From contig OY987298.1 in assembly GCA_963920635.1 (NCBI GenBank), positions 57,515,949 to 57,579,948 of the forward strand: DNA of 64,000 nt, given 5' to 3'. Below, piece after piece: positions 43,970-56,149 of the stretch (positions are counted from its first letter, which is position 1; each line of letters starts with the position of its first letter). The translations under genes were made by a program, and so were the position numbers. The notes under the pieces are model-generated. The model had not been told where the DNA came from and did no database searches. It was given only the letters and a program-made list of their open reading frames with translations. The DNA comes from Pseudeuparius sepicola. Lineage: Eukaryota > Arthropoda > Insecta > Coleoptera > Anthribidae.

Positions 43970-45051
43970 CAACGTTAGTAGAGAGAACAGGTTGAACGGT
44001 AACTCGGGTGAGGCGAGCAGGGAGGGGAAGGCTGTGACGTCACATGTGGATAAAATGGATACATTGCTTTGAGTTTACATGCATTCAGATGGTTTAGCGT
44101 TCTCTGGTTTTAGCTCATTTAAATAACCTCGATTTTAGCTTGTTTGTTTAAACGTGTGTGGCGATTTTTACACTATCTTTGGACAGTTTTATAGATATTA
44201 TATTTTTATAGTGTATTACCTTAATTAAAACATAAAAATCATGCAGGTGTATTGTACAACAAATAATTAGATATTATTATCCTGATATTTAGCTCTTTAC
44301 TAACCTTGCAGGCGTACAAGCCACGTACAAGCTAATATTGTAGGAAGTGGCTATTTATACGTCCGACGGATACAAACGTCAGTATACGTCTTGCGCTCTC
44401 ATTGGCGGGCTGAGTCACGTGACTTCTTTGGACGTGCATTTAACTCCGTACACGTCTGAAGCCGAAGTAAACTAATTTTTAGATACGTCGGAAGTGCATT
44501 TTTCTCAAGCATCTTTGCAATAAGGAGCGTATGCACTGCTCCTTTTTGGGGGATAGACGCTGCCATATGAAAAAAGTAGTAACTCACCCCCGATTTTCTT
44601 GATATTTTGGCTAGGTAGGTACCCCGTATTTTCGCACGATGCGACGTTCGGCGTTGTAACCCACCCCCGATTTTCTTGAAATTTTCAAGAAAATCAGGGG
44701 TGGGTTACATCATTGTAAATAATAAAATAACCACTTCATTTTTCATTCCGCGGCGCCCATCGCGGAAAAAGTAGGGCATACGCAATATAAAATGAGACAA
44801 GATAGGTCTGAATAATCTCGGACATCATCCAATCGACTTAGTAACCAAGCCGATTCATAATCCATCGGACGGTAGAAGTAAAGTTATGTCACGTGACTCA
44901 ATCGACCAATGAGAGCGCAAGACGTATACTGACATTTGTCTCCGTCGGAGGTATAAATAGCCACTTCTAATATTATATGCGCACGATATCCATATGTGAC
45001 GTCATCGCATGAACCGAAAAGTTACCGTTCAACCTTCTCTCCACTAACCTT
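43970..45051. mobile_element. Foldback element with a 10-bp target duplication
   Basis: GGTCATTGCC flanks both ends (43960-43969 and 45052-45061). The inverted ends share GTTAGT(A/G)GAGAGAA and GGTTGAACGGTAAC, then TGTGACGTCA. Further in, GTGGCTATTTATAC, GTATACGTCTTGCGCTCTCA and GTCACGTGACT pair between 44340-44420 and 44885-44970. A perfect-looking inner palindrome (ACCCACCCCCGATTTTCTTG and its partner) lies at 44656-44708. There is no coding capacity. Target duplications of 9-10 bp fit Mutator-like or FB-type foldback elements. Confidence 0.85.
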
Positions 45052-45221
45052 GGTCATTGCCTGCTATTTCTTTTTATATCAAAATCTGCCAAAAAATAGC
45101 AGACAACTTTATTTTTTTGCAAAATCTGTCCCCTGTATCTAATCTACTGGATTTCTGTCATATGCTTATCACAGTGTCAGATATTATTGGTTAACGGGTA
45201 TCCATAACCAAGGCTATCACC

Positions 45222-45399
45222 GTTGACTGACGTATTAATAAAGACTACTCACGGCTGTCATGTTTGACAGTTTTCTGGCTCACCATGCGCTTCCCGGAGA
45301 CAAAATACAATGCAAAATACATTGTTGACCATAGGCGCCATCTGTTTTCCAGGATATGAAGCTATAGCCGTGAGAAGTCTTATTAATACATCAGTCAAC
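45222..45399. mobile_element. 178-bp MITE with a 9-bp target duplication
   Basis: The termini GTTGACTGACGTATTAATA and inverted TATTAATACATCAGTCAAC are flanked by GCTATCACC on both sides (45213-45221, 45400-45408). The inverted arms continue with AAGACT(A/T)CTCACGGCT. Related copies lie at 22782-22955 and 37137. Confidence 0.9.
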
Positions 45400-45409
45400 G
45401 CTATCACCA

Positions 45410-46144
45410 TGCCCGATATCAAAATATTGTGTCAAAACTTGGTTCCTACACAGGGCGATTTCCGTCTCACTTATTTTATAATATCCACAGAGCTTTGACT
45501 CCTTCCTTCTTTATTCATTGGGTGAGACAAGAGACAACCCTCGATGAACCCTTGTTAACGCCGAAATTTGAAGAGGTTTCACCTCTTATTACATCCTTTT
45601 AAATAATGCTTTGATCAAATTTCAGCGTAATCACCCTACTTTTGTTTTCCGAATAAAATGTATTCCTTGATCATAATTTAAAAAGGTAGGAGCTATAATA
45701 CCTGAAACTTTGACCACCATTGAGAGTTCCTAATAACTGTAGTTCTTTCCTACTGCACAAAAGTTTTTGCCACTTTGTAGCCATAACAAATAACAACTTT
45801 ATATAATACCTAATTGTAAATAATTATTATCACGGTTTCTTGATTAAAAAACTTATGAAATGAAGCAAATATCAAGCTTGTTAAACTTTATTTGCAAGTA
45901 GAGAATCATCAGAAACTAGGCGGTAAACCGAACAGGTTAGGTTAAAGGGTAAGGGTAAATTTTAAATTTTCCTTGGGGAATCTATAGGGTTTGTTCAAAC
46001 AGCAGTTCTAATAGATTTATTTTTCTGAGTCTGAAGCTCAGAACTATTGTTGGAACAATGTAATAGGTTTGTTCCAACAACAGTTCTGAACAAGTTCTAG
46101 CTTCTAGCGAATCACAATCAGAGAAATGGAGTAGGGAGAATCCC
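45410..46144. other. No gene recognised
   Basis: AT-rich intergenic sequence. A short inverted GTTCCAACAACAGTTCTGA/TTCAGAACTATTGTTGGAAC-like pair lies near 46025-46095. Confidence 0.4.
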
Positions 46145-46486
46145 TTACATGCTACGCGAACTGCCTAATATAAGTGGCGGCCATATTAAACCAACTTCAT
46201 CCATTGTTAACAGACTTGGCACTGCAGACTGCTTTAGAGGTCTTCGTCCTCGTTCGCCACGATGCACAGTAAATATTGAACAAACAAATTTAGTTGGACT
46301 CAAAAATTCAATCAGTCCCCAAGTTAAGAATTTTAACCACATATTCAATCATTAAAATTATACAGATGCGCGCCTATATGGTGCCCAAAATTTCGGCGAT
46401 TGTTTTTACTAAACTTACCGAAAAAATGATACTCCCGGAGGTCTCCTAAACTTATAATTCTTACAGCTTGGTACTGCACACGACAT
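46145..46486 (-). pseudogene. THAP-domain gene fragment, two exons
   Basis: THAP domains are C2CH zinc fingers that bind DNA in P-element transposases and host transcription factors. Exon 1 (46486-46419) starts MSCAVPSCKNYKFRRPPGVS and ends in FFR before a donor GTAAGT. It carries the first two Cys and the PGVSFF motif. The second segment (~46350-46145) contains PTKFVCSIFTVH and RRPLKQSAVPSLL, matching the CS-x-HF and LKxxAVPS ends of the domain, but the usual His after CS is replaced. The acceptor is unclear and the middle of the domain is short. No downstream domain follows. It may be a decayed gene or an incomplete host gene. Confidence 0.55.
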
Positions 46487-46984
46487 TTTCCAAAAACACT
46501 GACCATTTCTCTGCTGAAAATACAACAACTACCGCTGAGAACAAAAAAAAAATCATGAAGATTATAAAATATGGGGATAAACTTGCAAGCATTCGTTGCA
46601 GCTCACCAAAGAGTCACAGAGTTAGTAATATAGAAAACGAAAACGATAATCAAGTGGCCTTATTATAAAATAAATGGAGACTAAATTAATAAAGTGACAT
46701 AATATCGTTGATTGAGGAACCTCCATCGACGATAATATGCTGGAATGATATACCTATACATATAAGGTATGTACATATAGCCACTAGATAAAACTACAAA
46801 CTACATACTTATTATATACTTATACAATAAGATATTATTTTTTAGACTAAAAAATGAACTCAAATTCCTAGTGCACAGCCACCAAGAACTATTTTGGATG
46901 ATATATAAAAAGAAAAAAAATCCCATATTGCAGCAATTTATGCTAGAGATGTGCCGAGGGTTTATTCCCTTAGAGGGTTTTTCC

Positions 46985-47110
46985 CAAAGTAGGGTTTAAA
47001 CCGGGTTGGATTTTTTCATTAATTCCCTTGGGTTTTTTGAGGGTTTTTTCCCTGAGGGTTTTTTCGAAAATGAGGGTTTAAACCGGGTTGGGTTTTTTCG
47101 TTAATTCCCT
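46985..47110. repeat. Subterminal GGGTTTAAACCGGGTTGG repeats
   Basis: Two near-identical ~80-bp units near 46985-47030 and 47065-47110 share GGGTTTAAACCGGGTTGG and TTTTTTC(A/G)TTAATTCCCTTG. They are plausible transposase-binding sites of the hAT element. Confidence 0.7.
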
Positions 47111-47259
47111 TGGATTTTTTCAATAATTCAATAATATATTATTTTTTTACTTTTGACAGATTTGACACATGACATGACATAATTTTGACAGTACATACGT
47201 AACGTACATAGTACATGTACATAGTATATAGAGCGAATCGCGAGTGTAAAATGGACAAG

Positions 47260-48227
47260 TATACTTAGGATTGAAAAATAATTTTTTGCCTTGGAATTTG
47301 TAAAACATGTCTAGATAATCACGGAACCCCACCAACAGATTTTTTTTCCCATTAGATTGCTCAAAAATTGAAAAAAACGGTCGCAAAAGTAGGGAATGTG
47401 ACGTCACGATCCCTAATTTCAATAAGTACCTGCTATTTTCTTAGTACTTATTTCGCCTTTTTTTATATAACCAAGCACTCCCAGGCAAATTATTAGATTC
47501 AGTTTGTATGCGCCTGATGAGAAATAATCAAATTTCGTAGCATTTCAATGAAATATTTGGATTTTACTGATCCCATTCTGAACTTATTAGATGCCCCCTA
47601 TAAAATATGACAGATGACATATTACTCAACTCTTTAAGGAAAATCGTCGGCAACGCCGCATTTTGCAGCGTTTGTGCTTTGTGCGTTTATAACCTCATTT
47701 TCGCCCGCGGAACGCGGAAACCAAGGTTAATAACCCCAGCGAAAACATAAATTCTATTCTCAGTTTTAAAAGAATCTTGCTGTTTTTCGGTTTATAATGA
47801 AGACAAGATTTGTAAAAGCTTGTCCTGATAACTTGCCTTGCATAGATTTTGATATGGTGTGTCAATTTTATCAATAAAAACTGGGAGCAAAACATTGAGA
47901 AATGAAGAGGTATGTTTGTTTATTTGATTTGTATATTGTTTTAATATTGCTTAATGATGATGATATAGCTTAAATTCTGGTTTTAGGTAGACTAGAGAAT
48001 AAATATTATGGTAACAATGTTATTGGAGACACGCATAGGAAAGAACATAACAATGAATGCATAATGCACGGTTAAGGCAAAAATTACCCTCGAGCACAAA
48101 ATTAATAAGAAAAATGTTAATGATACTGTGGCTAAAAATGAAGAAATTCAACTGAATAGCTGTGGAAGTAGGTATATTATGTTGTAATTACACAACATAA
48201 GCAGATTAGTCCTAAATTATGCACATA
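47260..48227 (+). repeat. Inverted relative of the 778-1662 block
   Basis: Shared segments include AATTTGTAAAACATGTCTAG, ATAATCACGGAACCCCACCA, GAATGTGACGTCACGATCCC, GTGCGTTTATAACCTCA and GCAGATTAGTCCTAAATTAT. The order is conserved with small indels. The sequences are non-coding. Confidence 0.85.
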
Positions 48228-49500
48228 CCACGATGTACGAGGATCATACATCGTGGCACATACATAGATACAGCTTTTTGTGCTTCTAGTTTAGTTGCTA
48301 GTACAGTAATGAAATACTTATTGTGTTTATACCTATAGTTAAGATATGGGGGAGGGGCCTGGGGGTGTCGCACACCACAATGTTGAAATCGATTATCAAA
48401 ACAAGAAATCATGCGTTTGTAAAAACGATCGTTGATACCTACATGTGAAAACCATGATTCAGAACTAATTTAAATAATCTAAAGACAATGCCAGTTCGAC
48501 AGCAGAGTTTCATTCGATATCAAGTGCTTGACCGTCGATGACTACTTTTTGCGGGTATTTTTTTCTTGTATCATCTAATTAAGTAATTAAGTCCGTAGTA
48601 GTACACTTTGCGCATCCATTTTGATGCGGAAAGTTGTACTTTTCTGCACTGGTGACAGTGGTGACATTAACTTTGTCAACTAATAATAGAACTACACTTG
48701 TAAAATTTTTTCAGGTACATATTAATGGAAAACTTATTTTAGATGAATGTAAGCAAGGTATTGCTTTTCTTTGCTGACTTCCTGGAAAAAGCGACGAATC
48801 ATGAACAACATCAGTAGATTGTTATATTGGAAAAAGTCAACACAAGTGCAATAAAAAAATATGAAAGTCTACCTTACAGGATTTAGTTGACAAAGACATA
48901 CCTCAATAATTATTATAGATTGGAGTATTATGAAGGAAGATTTTTGACAAAAATCAAAACGTATTACAAGGAGGGACTGTCTGACATGTTAAAAAACGAA
49001 AAATGCCCTGCATCTCCCAAACGAATCGAGATTTTGAGATTCAACTGCTTTCAACTGCCCTCAAAAATCGAGCACAGTACACCTATCTACTCTTTGTCTA
49101 TCTCTTCGCAGAATAGAAGAAACCCCCCCAAAAAATAAAACATCCAGTTTGTTACACTCTGTGCATGCGACATGAAAACTGTATTGAGTTTGGAATATTT
49201 TCACTAAATTTAATAGATAACTTATTTGGGGTTTTGCAATAGAATGCAAAATAATGTTTTTTTTCTTGCAAATTAAAGAAATCTTAATTTTTGGGCGGCT
49301 GATGCATTATATATTTTTTATTTTTAACTTCCATTAACCACAATCACAAAATATGCTTATGAAAATTTGGGTTTGGTTTAACCAGCCATATGGTAGTTTT
49401 TTTAACTTAACTCTGGTGCATATTGTTTTCTTTTCTGTACTGTAGCTTACCCAAACAAAAATATTTTGTTATAAGTTTTATTTGTCAATAAAATTTGAAA
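48228..49500. other. Interior of the hAT-type element, no gene recognised
   Basis: A hairpin CCACGATGTA/TACATCGTGG lies at 48229-48257. A + strand frame at 48887-49138 has no recognisable domain. Confidence 0.4.
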
Positions 49501-49539
49501 AAGTAATACAATAAGTAACTATTTTATCATTATGTACTC

Positions 49540-49842
49540 TGTCATTAAACGGTATGGTAAATAATATATTTGCATTTTCGTTTAGCAAGATATAAGGTGA
49601 ATTTAAATTCTCCAAAAATTAATTTGGAATATCTCATCAGTAATGGAGAGTGTTCCATATATGTTAAAACAAAAAAATCGAAAGATATTATTTTCCAGAA
49701 AAAATATAATATGTATAGTGAAAAAATTCTAAAGAAATATGTCATTTTTTACGAGGATGCTTCGGCAATCACAATATACCTAATTTACTTAAATGGGTCT
49801 AAAATAGTTCAAGCTATGACCTACTATAAGTTTTTCGACTGA
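49540..49842 (+). CDS. Unrecognised ORF, possible last exon inside the hAT element
   Basis: The open frame runs to a TGA at 49840-49842. Its upstream side has an acceptor-like TTTTCGTTTAG ending near 49583, so it could be a terminal exon. It reads ARYKVNLNSPKINLEYLISN, then CSIYVKTKKSKDIIFQKKY and FYEDASAITIYLIYLNGSK, a Lys/Ile/Tyr-rich sequence with alternating hydrophobic residues suggesting beta strands. I recognise no family. AT-rich composition alone could yield a 90-codon frame, so confidence is low. Confidence 0.3.
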
Positions 49843-51380
49843 AAACTTGGCTTTATTGCGTTTTACATAAGTTATATTTTTCTAATATCACCAAGCACTG
49901 GCACCTTCTCCAATATTCTAGCGTTACATTTTTGAACCCATGCAGTTCTAACTACTAACTTACATTCTGTAAGTAAGGGCTCGTGAAATTAAAGTAATAA
50001 TTTTTTTATATTCGGACAAGGTAAGTGCTTGACTTTTCTCAGTTTGGTATATAACCAATCAATGCTGTTGATTAACACTAGGTATTGAGGCTAAAATATC
50101 ATCAGTTTCTACAAACAACTAGCAATCGGTGGAATATACTTGATAACAAGTAAAAAATCGTCTGGCATCTAAAATCATGAGCTAAAATATTACACCTGGT
50201 TGGTTCTTTATTGTCTTAATATATCAGCAAGTCTAGATATCTAATTTGTGCAACTTCAGTTAGGTACTTACGAATTGTGTCGTTTTATACACCTCTTATA
50301 GATAAAATCGACTTGTTTCCAATAAAAAAAGTTTTATAAACCAACCGGCATAACGTCCGAATCATCAATACCGATACCTAGTGTTCTCAGCATTTTCCTC
50401 AGCAAAATAGAATGATTCATTTCCGTCATGGATTATTAGAATGAATGGTGAAAATAGTTCAAATCATAAATACTAAAAGCTTGAAAAACGCGGGGCCGCG
50501 GGATCCGATGTTCCGATTTGTGACGCCACAAAATAGGTTATGTTTATGTTCTCGCAGGCTGACAGCTTGGCATTGAGGAGCGGCGTTGCCAAACATGGTG
50601 CCATGGCGGTAAATTTAGGGAAAAATAAAATCCAACAGGTAGTTACGTATTTTGAACTTTAAAAATTAATTGCGGCAAAACGGGGGTGAAAAAAAAAATA
50701 AAAAAAATACAGCAAGTATGTTTTACCCAATACTATCCGATGAGCAAATAAAAAAAAGTGGTGTATTAGTCCATTGTAGGTTAAGAGTTTTGGATTTCAG
50801 CTTGTAGAAAACAAGAAAACATTTCCACTTTCCACAAATTATTTCCCAGTTGCATTACCAAAGTTATAAGTTATACTATACTAAATAAAATATTAAAAAT
50901 ATGCCAAGACATTGTTCCGAAGAATGGACACATTTTAGAATAATAATAATAAAAACAAAGAGAAATAAGAAAAGGAGAAAGTCAGACTTTATTTTTTATT
51001 GCAATTTTATAACTTTGCTAGTCAAGTGAAGAGTTATTAAGTTATTTATTTATACTTTATTTATATACAGACAAAATAAAGTAACTGATAAAACGATAAA
51101 AGAATATCTAAATTATTCAAGTTGCCTTTCCTACTAAAAAACAAAAATAATAAGAGTTTGTTTTTTGTTTTTTCTTTTTCTATTAAATTTGAAATTAAAA
51201 AAAAAGTAGGTACCTATTTATAAAATACGTAAATTCCCAATAAAATCCCAAAGCGGGTTTTTTCAAAACTAATAATATTTGAAAATAATAAATTCTAAAT
51301 GTATTCTTATAGGGTTATTTGGTATCAAAATAATCGTCTTCTAACAAGCAATTTTAAAATGAAAGAAACCAGAAATTTGA
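49843..51380. other. AT-rich right half of the hAT element
   Basis: No gene is recognised. Homopolymer runs are frequent near 50690-50710 and 51140-51210. Confidence 0.4.
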
Positions 51381-52319
51381 CATATAAAAACCCTTCCCGG
51401 AAAAAAACCGGGAAAAAACCGGGTTTATTCCCTCCAAAAATAAAAACCCGGTTTTTTCCCATCACTAATTTATGCAGATCAGTCCTCAATGGTGAAAAAA
51501 TTATTGGAATTGAACAGATGTAAATTAAAACAAGAGCGGAGGCTACATACCTAGAAGACTTCGGCTTTGCCATTGTTTTGATATATTTTTTTCAATTAAA
51601 TAAGATCTTTTATAAATCACTGAAATTGTGCGATGCTGCTAAATGTAATTTTGCATGATGTATTCTGAAATAACTTACTGCAAAGATACTTACCAAATTA
51701 TGAAATAATGACTTAAGTTTAAATACCTGGCTTATTTTAGCATTTATTTTTTGTGTTTCGGGTACAGGCAAATAAATCATGGTTTAAAATACTATAAATG
51801 GTTGTTGAATTTGAAATGTTTTTAATCGATATTTTAGACTTTTTGGTGAAGGAGCAGATATTAATTTTAATATCTAAAACTTGAATACCCGTACCATTCC
51901 CTTCCCACACCTCCCATGGAAGCTGCAGCCATGTTCAGTTTTTAAAGTATGTTGCCAGCTGATGAGTTTGACTATATCTTCATAACCTAAAATATGCTCT
52001 TGTTGTACGTTGTCACCGTTGATTTCCTTCCTCCATCGACGGTTGCCACTACGAAGTGCTATAAGAAGGAGATAAATCGCATTGTCAACCTAATGGGCCT
52101 GAAATCGGTCTTGTAATTGAGCTTTTTGAAATCACCGCTAGAGGCGCACGTGTTCTAACCGAGTCTAAAAATGTACGGAATAGCTCTTTAAAATAAAAAT
52201 GATTTGCAATGAATTATTAATTAACTTAAATGTTTTTTATGTGTATATTGGGTGGTACACGGATTATATCAAATATATTTTGAAATTAATGCCTGACGGC
52301 TCTGAAAAAATAAAAATCG

Positions 52320-53370
52320 ATTGTCTATATCAGGGACTCTTTGAAATAAGGGGACCCAGCATGTCACAGTCTATCACATAGGAAAAGTGAAGCCTTGTTT
52401 TCTGTATATCTCCAAGGAGACCACATAAGTGGGCTGGTACAAGGTTATGTTATATGTCAGTGTCCAACTGCCATCAGGTTTTATGTGACATGCCAGTGCC
52501 ATAGATTCCAGGCAAAATATTTCCCATCATAATTCACAATTTTTAACTTTTCTAACTTCCAGATACTCAGATGTGTCAATTAAAGGTAATGCGGCCGCCT
52601 GTAGTAGTAGTCCCAATAATTGCTACCAGATTTTTCCTGTATCACCTTTAGTAATCCTACAATTCCCATTACGTGGGCATTACGTATAAGTAAGTAGTTC
52701 AAAACAAAAATGGTATTTCCTAAATATTAAATTATTAAGCAGGTAGCTTCAGTCAGGTCTTTTTTTAAACAGTTTTTGTTTACAACTATAAGTTTATTTT
52801 ACGTTTGTGAGGTACCTTGGGAGAGAAATAAAATTACAAAAATGAGCACCGAGAAAAACTACATGATTAGAACTAAGTACAAGACCTAATCTTATTAGTC
52901 CATCCCGAAATCTGTGAAAGTTCTTTGGGTAGATACATTCAACAAGGGAAGAAAGTTCAAGTAAGTACCTATTACTCCTACATATTACAAATGGTTTGAG
53001 GAACCTGGTAACAAGTTGCAATAGCGACAAATTCTCAAATAAGCAAAATCGGCACTGGCTTACCATACTTATATTACTTAAATTCCTGGAAATAATTGCA
53101 AGAAACCAATTTCAAATATAAAATAAATTTTATTCATTTGGCACTTGCCATATTCTGTGTTTGTTGACAGAACATTGTCAAGTCTAATTTTTAGAAATCA
53201 TATTAATTTTTACTAACAATCAAAGTACCTGTTATATCCATAGATTCTCCAATAAAATTGCATACTTGGCATCATTGAGACCATTAGAATGGGGAAAGAA
53301 ACGGCCTCACTTTGGTAAGTATAATGCTGGGTCCCCTTACTTTAAAGGGTCCCTGGTCTATATCGATGAA
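52320..53370. repeat. Inner inverted pair within the P-like element
   Basis: TCTATATCAGGGACTCTTTG followed by AAATAAGGGGACCCAGCAT near 52323-52360 is inverted near 53325-53363 (GCTGGGTCCCCTTACTTTAA). The intervening ~1 kb has no recognised gene; a - strand frame at 53066-52794 is unrecognised. Confidence 0.6.
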
Positions 53371-53922
53371 TAAGGGGTTCTTTATTCATAGGGCTATATT
53401 GGCTAGTTTTAATCCCACAACGGAGCTGAATAAACTATCGCAAATAATAATTTGGATTTGTGGGCATATGATGAAGTTGGGAAATAAAACCATTTTTTTG
53501 AACATAAACAATTATTCTTAGAATATATATAAATTAATATACACACGTGATTTATATAAAACAACGGTAAGCGAAAACTTGATTCATGATTCACGCAAAT
53601 CGTCGTGCCCGTCGAAAGCGGAAAATTCTTGGAAAATCTTATAGGTATAGTTTTCCGAGGTCTGAATATTTATGAGCATCAAACGTATCATTTTGGTTTG
53701 ACATATGTTTTCTATGACCTCAAAACCTACACTTTTCTGTAAAAAATCTCAAAAGTAAAAAGTTCGCTCTCTATTTTCCTGGAGTATTTGGGAAATATTG
53801 CTTTTGTGAAATATCGAATTAAAATAGATCTTTTTTATTTAATAATAAAAACAAGGTGTGAAAATGTAATTTATTTGTGAAATTTTACAAATATATGTAA
53901 CTATAATTAATTAGATTAGACT

Positions 53923-54957
53923 TAATATTTTAAATTCCTGAAGTTCTTCATTAGGTGGGGAAAATCAGAAGAAAACCATAGCTGTCTGGATGGTTAATAT
54001 ACATGTTCACAAGAAACATTTTCTTCTGAAATGTTGAATTTTTTCCACATAGCTATATTCCATGAAGCTCCATCGGTTGTAACTACATCAAGAAAAAACC
54101 CTGCTTTTTCCAAAAGAATGATGCATTCGATGATGAGATGATGCAACACAGTTCCAGATGCACAACCTTTACTTAAAAAGCATGCCAAAGATTGCATCCA
54201 TGAACCTCTGCATGGTTGAAACATCATTATACCAAGGCATGATCTCCCTTTTCAATTTTTGATGTAAAGGTGTATAATCACCCAAATCAGTAAAACCATT
54301 AATTTTTAATGTTTTACTATCAAATGCCAAAGTTTCATTCAATTTGATCTCATCTATAAAAAGTGTAGGTACCTACGATAAGGAAAAATAATAATAAAGA
54401 AAACTAATCTGCTAGATGTATAAATACCCCTTTTTTCCTCTGATTTCATACCGAACGACTTTTTTCGAAGAAGTTCGAAAGTTGATTTCTGAAAACCATA
54501 ACACACACTCATTCTTCTAATATATTTACTTAAAGTTACACAACGAGGAAGTGGTAGGAGTTTTTGTTTTCGCAAATGCTCGTATGTAGCTCTTCCTTTA
54601 ATTCTTATTAGAAGACACTCATAAATCCATGCAAGTATAACGCTAATTTTTTGGGTTGGTTACTTTTGAAGCAGCAAAACACATTCTAACTGCTTCTTGT
54701 TGAGAGCTTGGCAGTTCTGATATAATCTGCTCTAAAGATCCAGAGGTCAACATGGCACATTTTTTGCATTGCTCTACCTCAGTTATAAGGTTAGGAATCT
54801 GAAAGTGGAAATAAAAAATAAAATGGAAATCAAAATTTGATATTTTACCGTCTGTTTTAATCTCAATTTTTTTCCTGGCTTTTTTATCGGATGAATAACC
54901 CGTTCTGCACCCCGGAACAAAACAGGTTCTATTTGTATATCCTTTCACATTACTCAT
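53923..54957 (-). pseudogene. P-element/THAP9-like transposase, broken
   Basis: The start MSNVKGYTNRTCFVPGCRTG is the beginning of a THAP DNA-binding domain. After an intron-like gap (near 54870-54800) comes SSQQEAVRMCFAASK, a frame break, then WIYECLLIRIKGRATYEHLR and LLPLPRCVTLSKYIRRM, typical of the segment before the catalytic core. Near 54355-54240 FIDEIKLNETLAFDS holds the first catalytic acidic pair. In 54227-53997 VVTTDGASWNIAMWKKF holds the second Asp. After an in-frame stop (53994) SSDFPHLMKNFRN matches the next P-element motif. Order and spacing fit THAP9/P transposases; stops and at least two frameshifts make it inactive. Everything beyond NFRN is missing. Confidence 0.82.
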
Positions 54958-56149
54958 TTTTTAAAATGTTAGCAAAATACGCCAAAAATCCACTGAATTT
55001 AATAAAAAAATGGCACAAATTTGTGGAACTTCACAAAAAACGTCAATCAAAAATAGCGCCGCGAACGACTGACGCACCATCTACATCGAAAACTTGAACT
55101 GCAATAAAAGTAGGGCTGGAAATTTTGAAATAGTGCTATATCGATATATCTCCTTCTTATAGCGCTCCATAGTTGCCACAGAAATATTACATACATCAAG
55201 AGCATTATCTAGGTTATAATAAGATATAGAGGGGAAGATAGTGGAATAAACAAAAATGTATGATGCCAACACGATCGGTGTTTTTGTTGTTGATTTGTCG
55301 GTTTTCTATTTATCTTTCCCAAGAGAGAAACCGATATGATTGGCGGATGTACTTACGAGACTATGTCATGTGACCAAGCCAGAGATATGGGGTCAGTCAA
55401 CGGAGTGGGCCAAGCCCTGCGCGCTGAGGGGTTGTTTAGAAGTGTGGAGAGCGTTTTATGCAGTGCAAAGTACTTTTTTACCGAAATGGATAATAATAAT
55501 TCTGTTTTGTGCAGCAGATATGCGCCACTGATGAATATGTAGGCACGTAACCTGAAAACCCAAAAGTAAATAAACATGTTTACTTTTTTTGTGTGTTTTT
55601 AATGTTTGTTTACATTGCTTGGATGCTTATGTTGGCATAATACAAAGATACTGATGGGCAACGTCAATGTGGTATCTTCCCCTCCTCTATCTACGGTCAA
55701 ACTCATCAGGTGGCATCACGATATTTCAAAAACTGAACATAGCTGGAGGTGTGGGAAGGGAATGGTGGGCATTCAAGTTTTAGATATTAAACAGAGATAT
55801 TATCTCTGATATTAAAACTAATACCCGCGCCTTCACCAAAAAGTTTAAAATATAGATTTAAAAACATTTCAAATTGAACAACCATTTAGTATTTTAAACC
55901 ATGATTTATTTGCCTGTGCCCGTAACCCTTATTTATACAGCAGTAACACAAAAAATAAATGTACTTTTTTGGTAAGTATTTTTGGTAAGTTCTTTCAGAA
56001 TATATAAAAATTGCACTTAGCAGCACCGCACAATTTCAATAATTTGTAAAGGCTCTTCTTTAATTTGGAAAATATGTTATGTTCTATGTAAGTAGATAGG
56101 CTATGGGGCTACGAGCCCACTTTCTCCATGTATTTCTTATGGGGCCTAA

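Larger units (their letters stand above)
46944..51467. mobile_element. hAT-type element with a perfect 8-bp target duplication
   Basis: ATTTATGC flanks both sides (46936-46943 and 51468-51475). The termini are TAGAGATGTG (left) and, inverted, TAGTGATGGG (right), matching at 8 of 10 positions. Both ends carry AACCGGGTT/AAACCCGGTT and GGGTTTATTCCCT subterminal motifs. The 47270-48227 block is an inverted relative of 778-1662 in the hAT remnant. No intact transposase was found in the 4.5-kb interior, so it is probably non-autonomous. Confidence 0.85.
51581..56077. mobile_element. P-like DNA transposon with ~0.5-kb inverted arms
   Basis: The left arm 51581-52080 is inverted at 55141-56077. Shared segments include GAAATTGTGCG(A/G)TGCTGCTAA, CAAATAAATCATGGTTTAAA, TTGAATACCC/GGGCATTCAA, AGGTGTGGGAAGGGAATGG and GTGCTATAAGAAGGAGATA. 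The right arm has ~450 extra bp (55190-55660). A broken THAP9/P-type transposase lies between the arms on the - strand. Exact ends and a target duplication were not resolved. The arms are far longer than the 31-bp ends of the Drosophila P element. Confidence 0.7.

Noticed and set aside
46149..46355. 68-residue + strand frame
   Set aside because: Complement of the THAP segment, which has recognisable motifs on the - strand.
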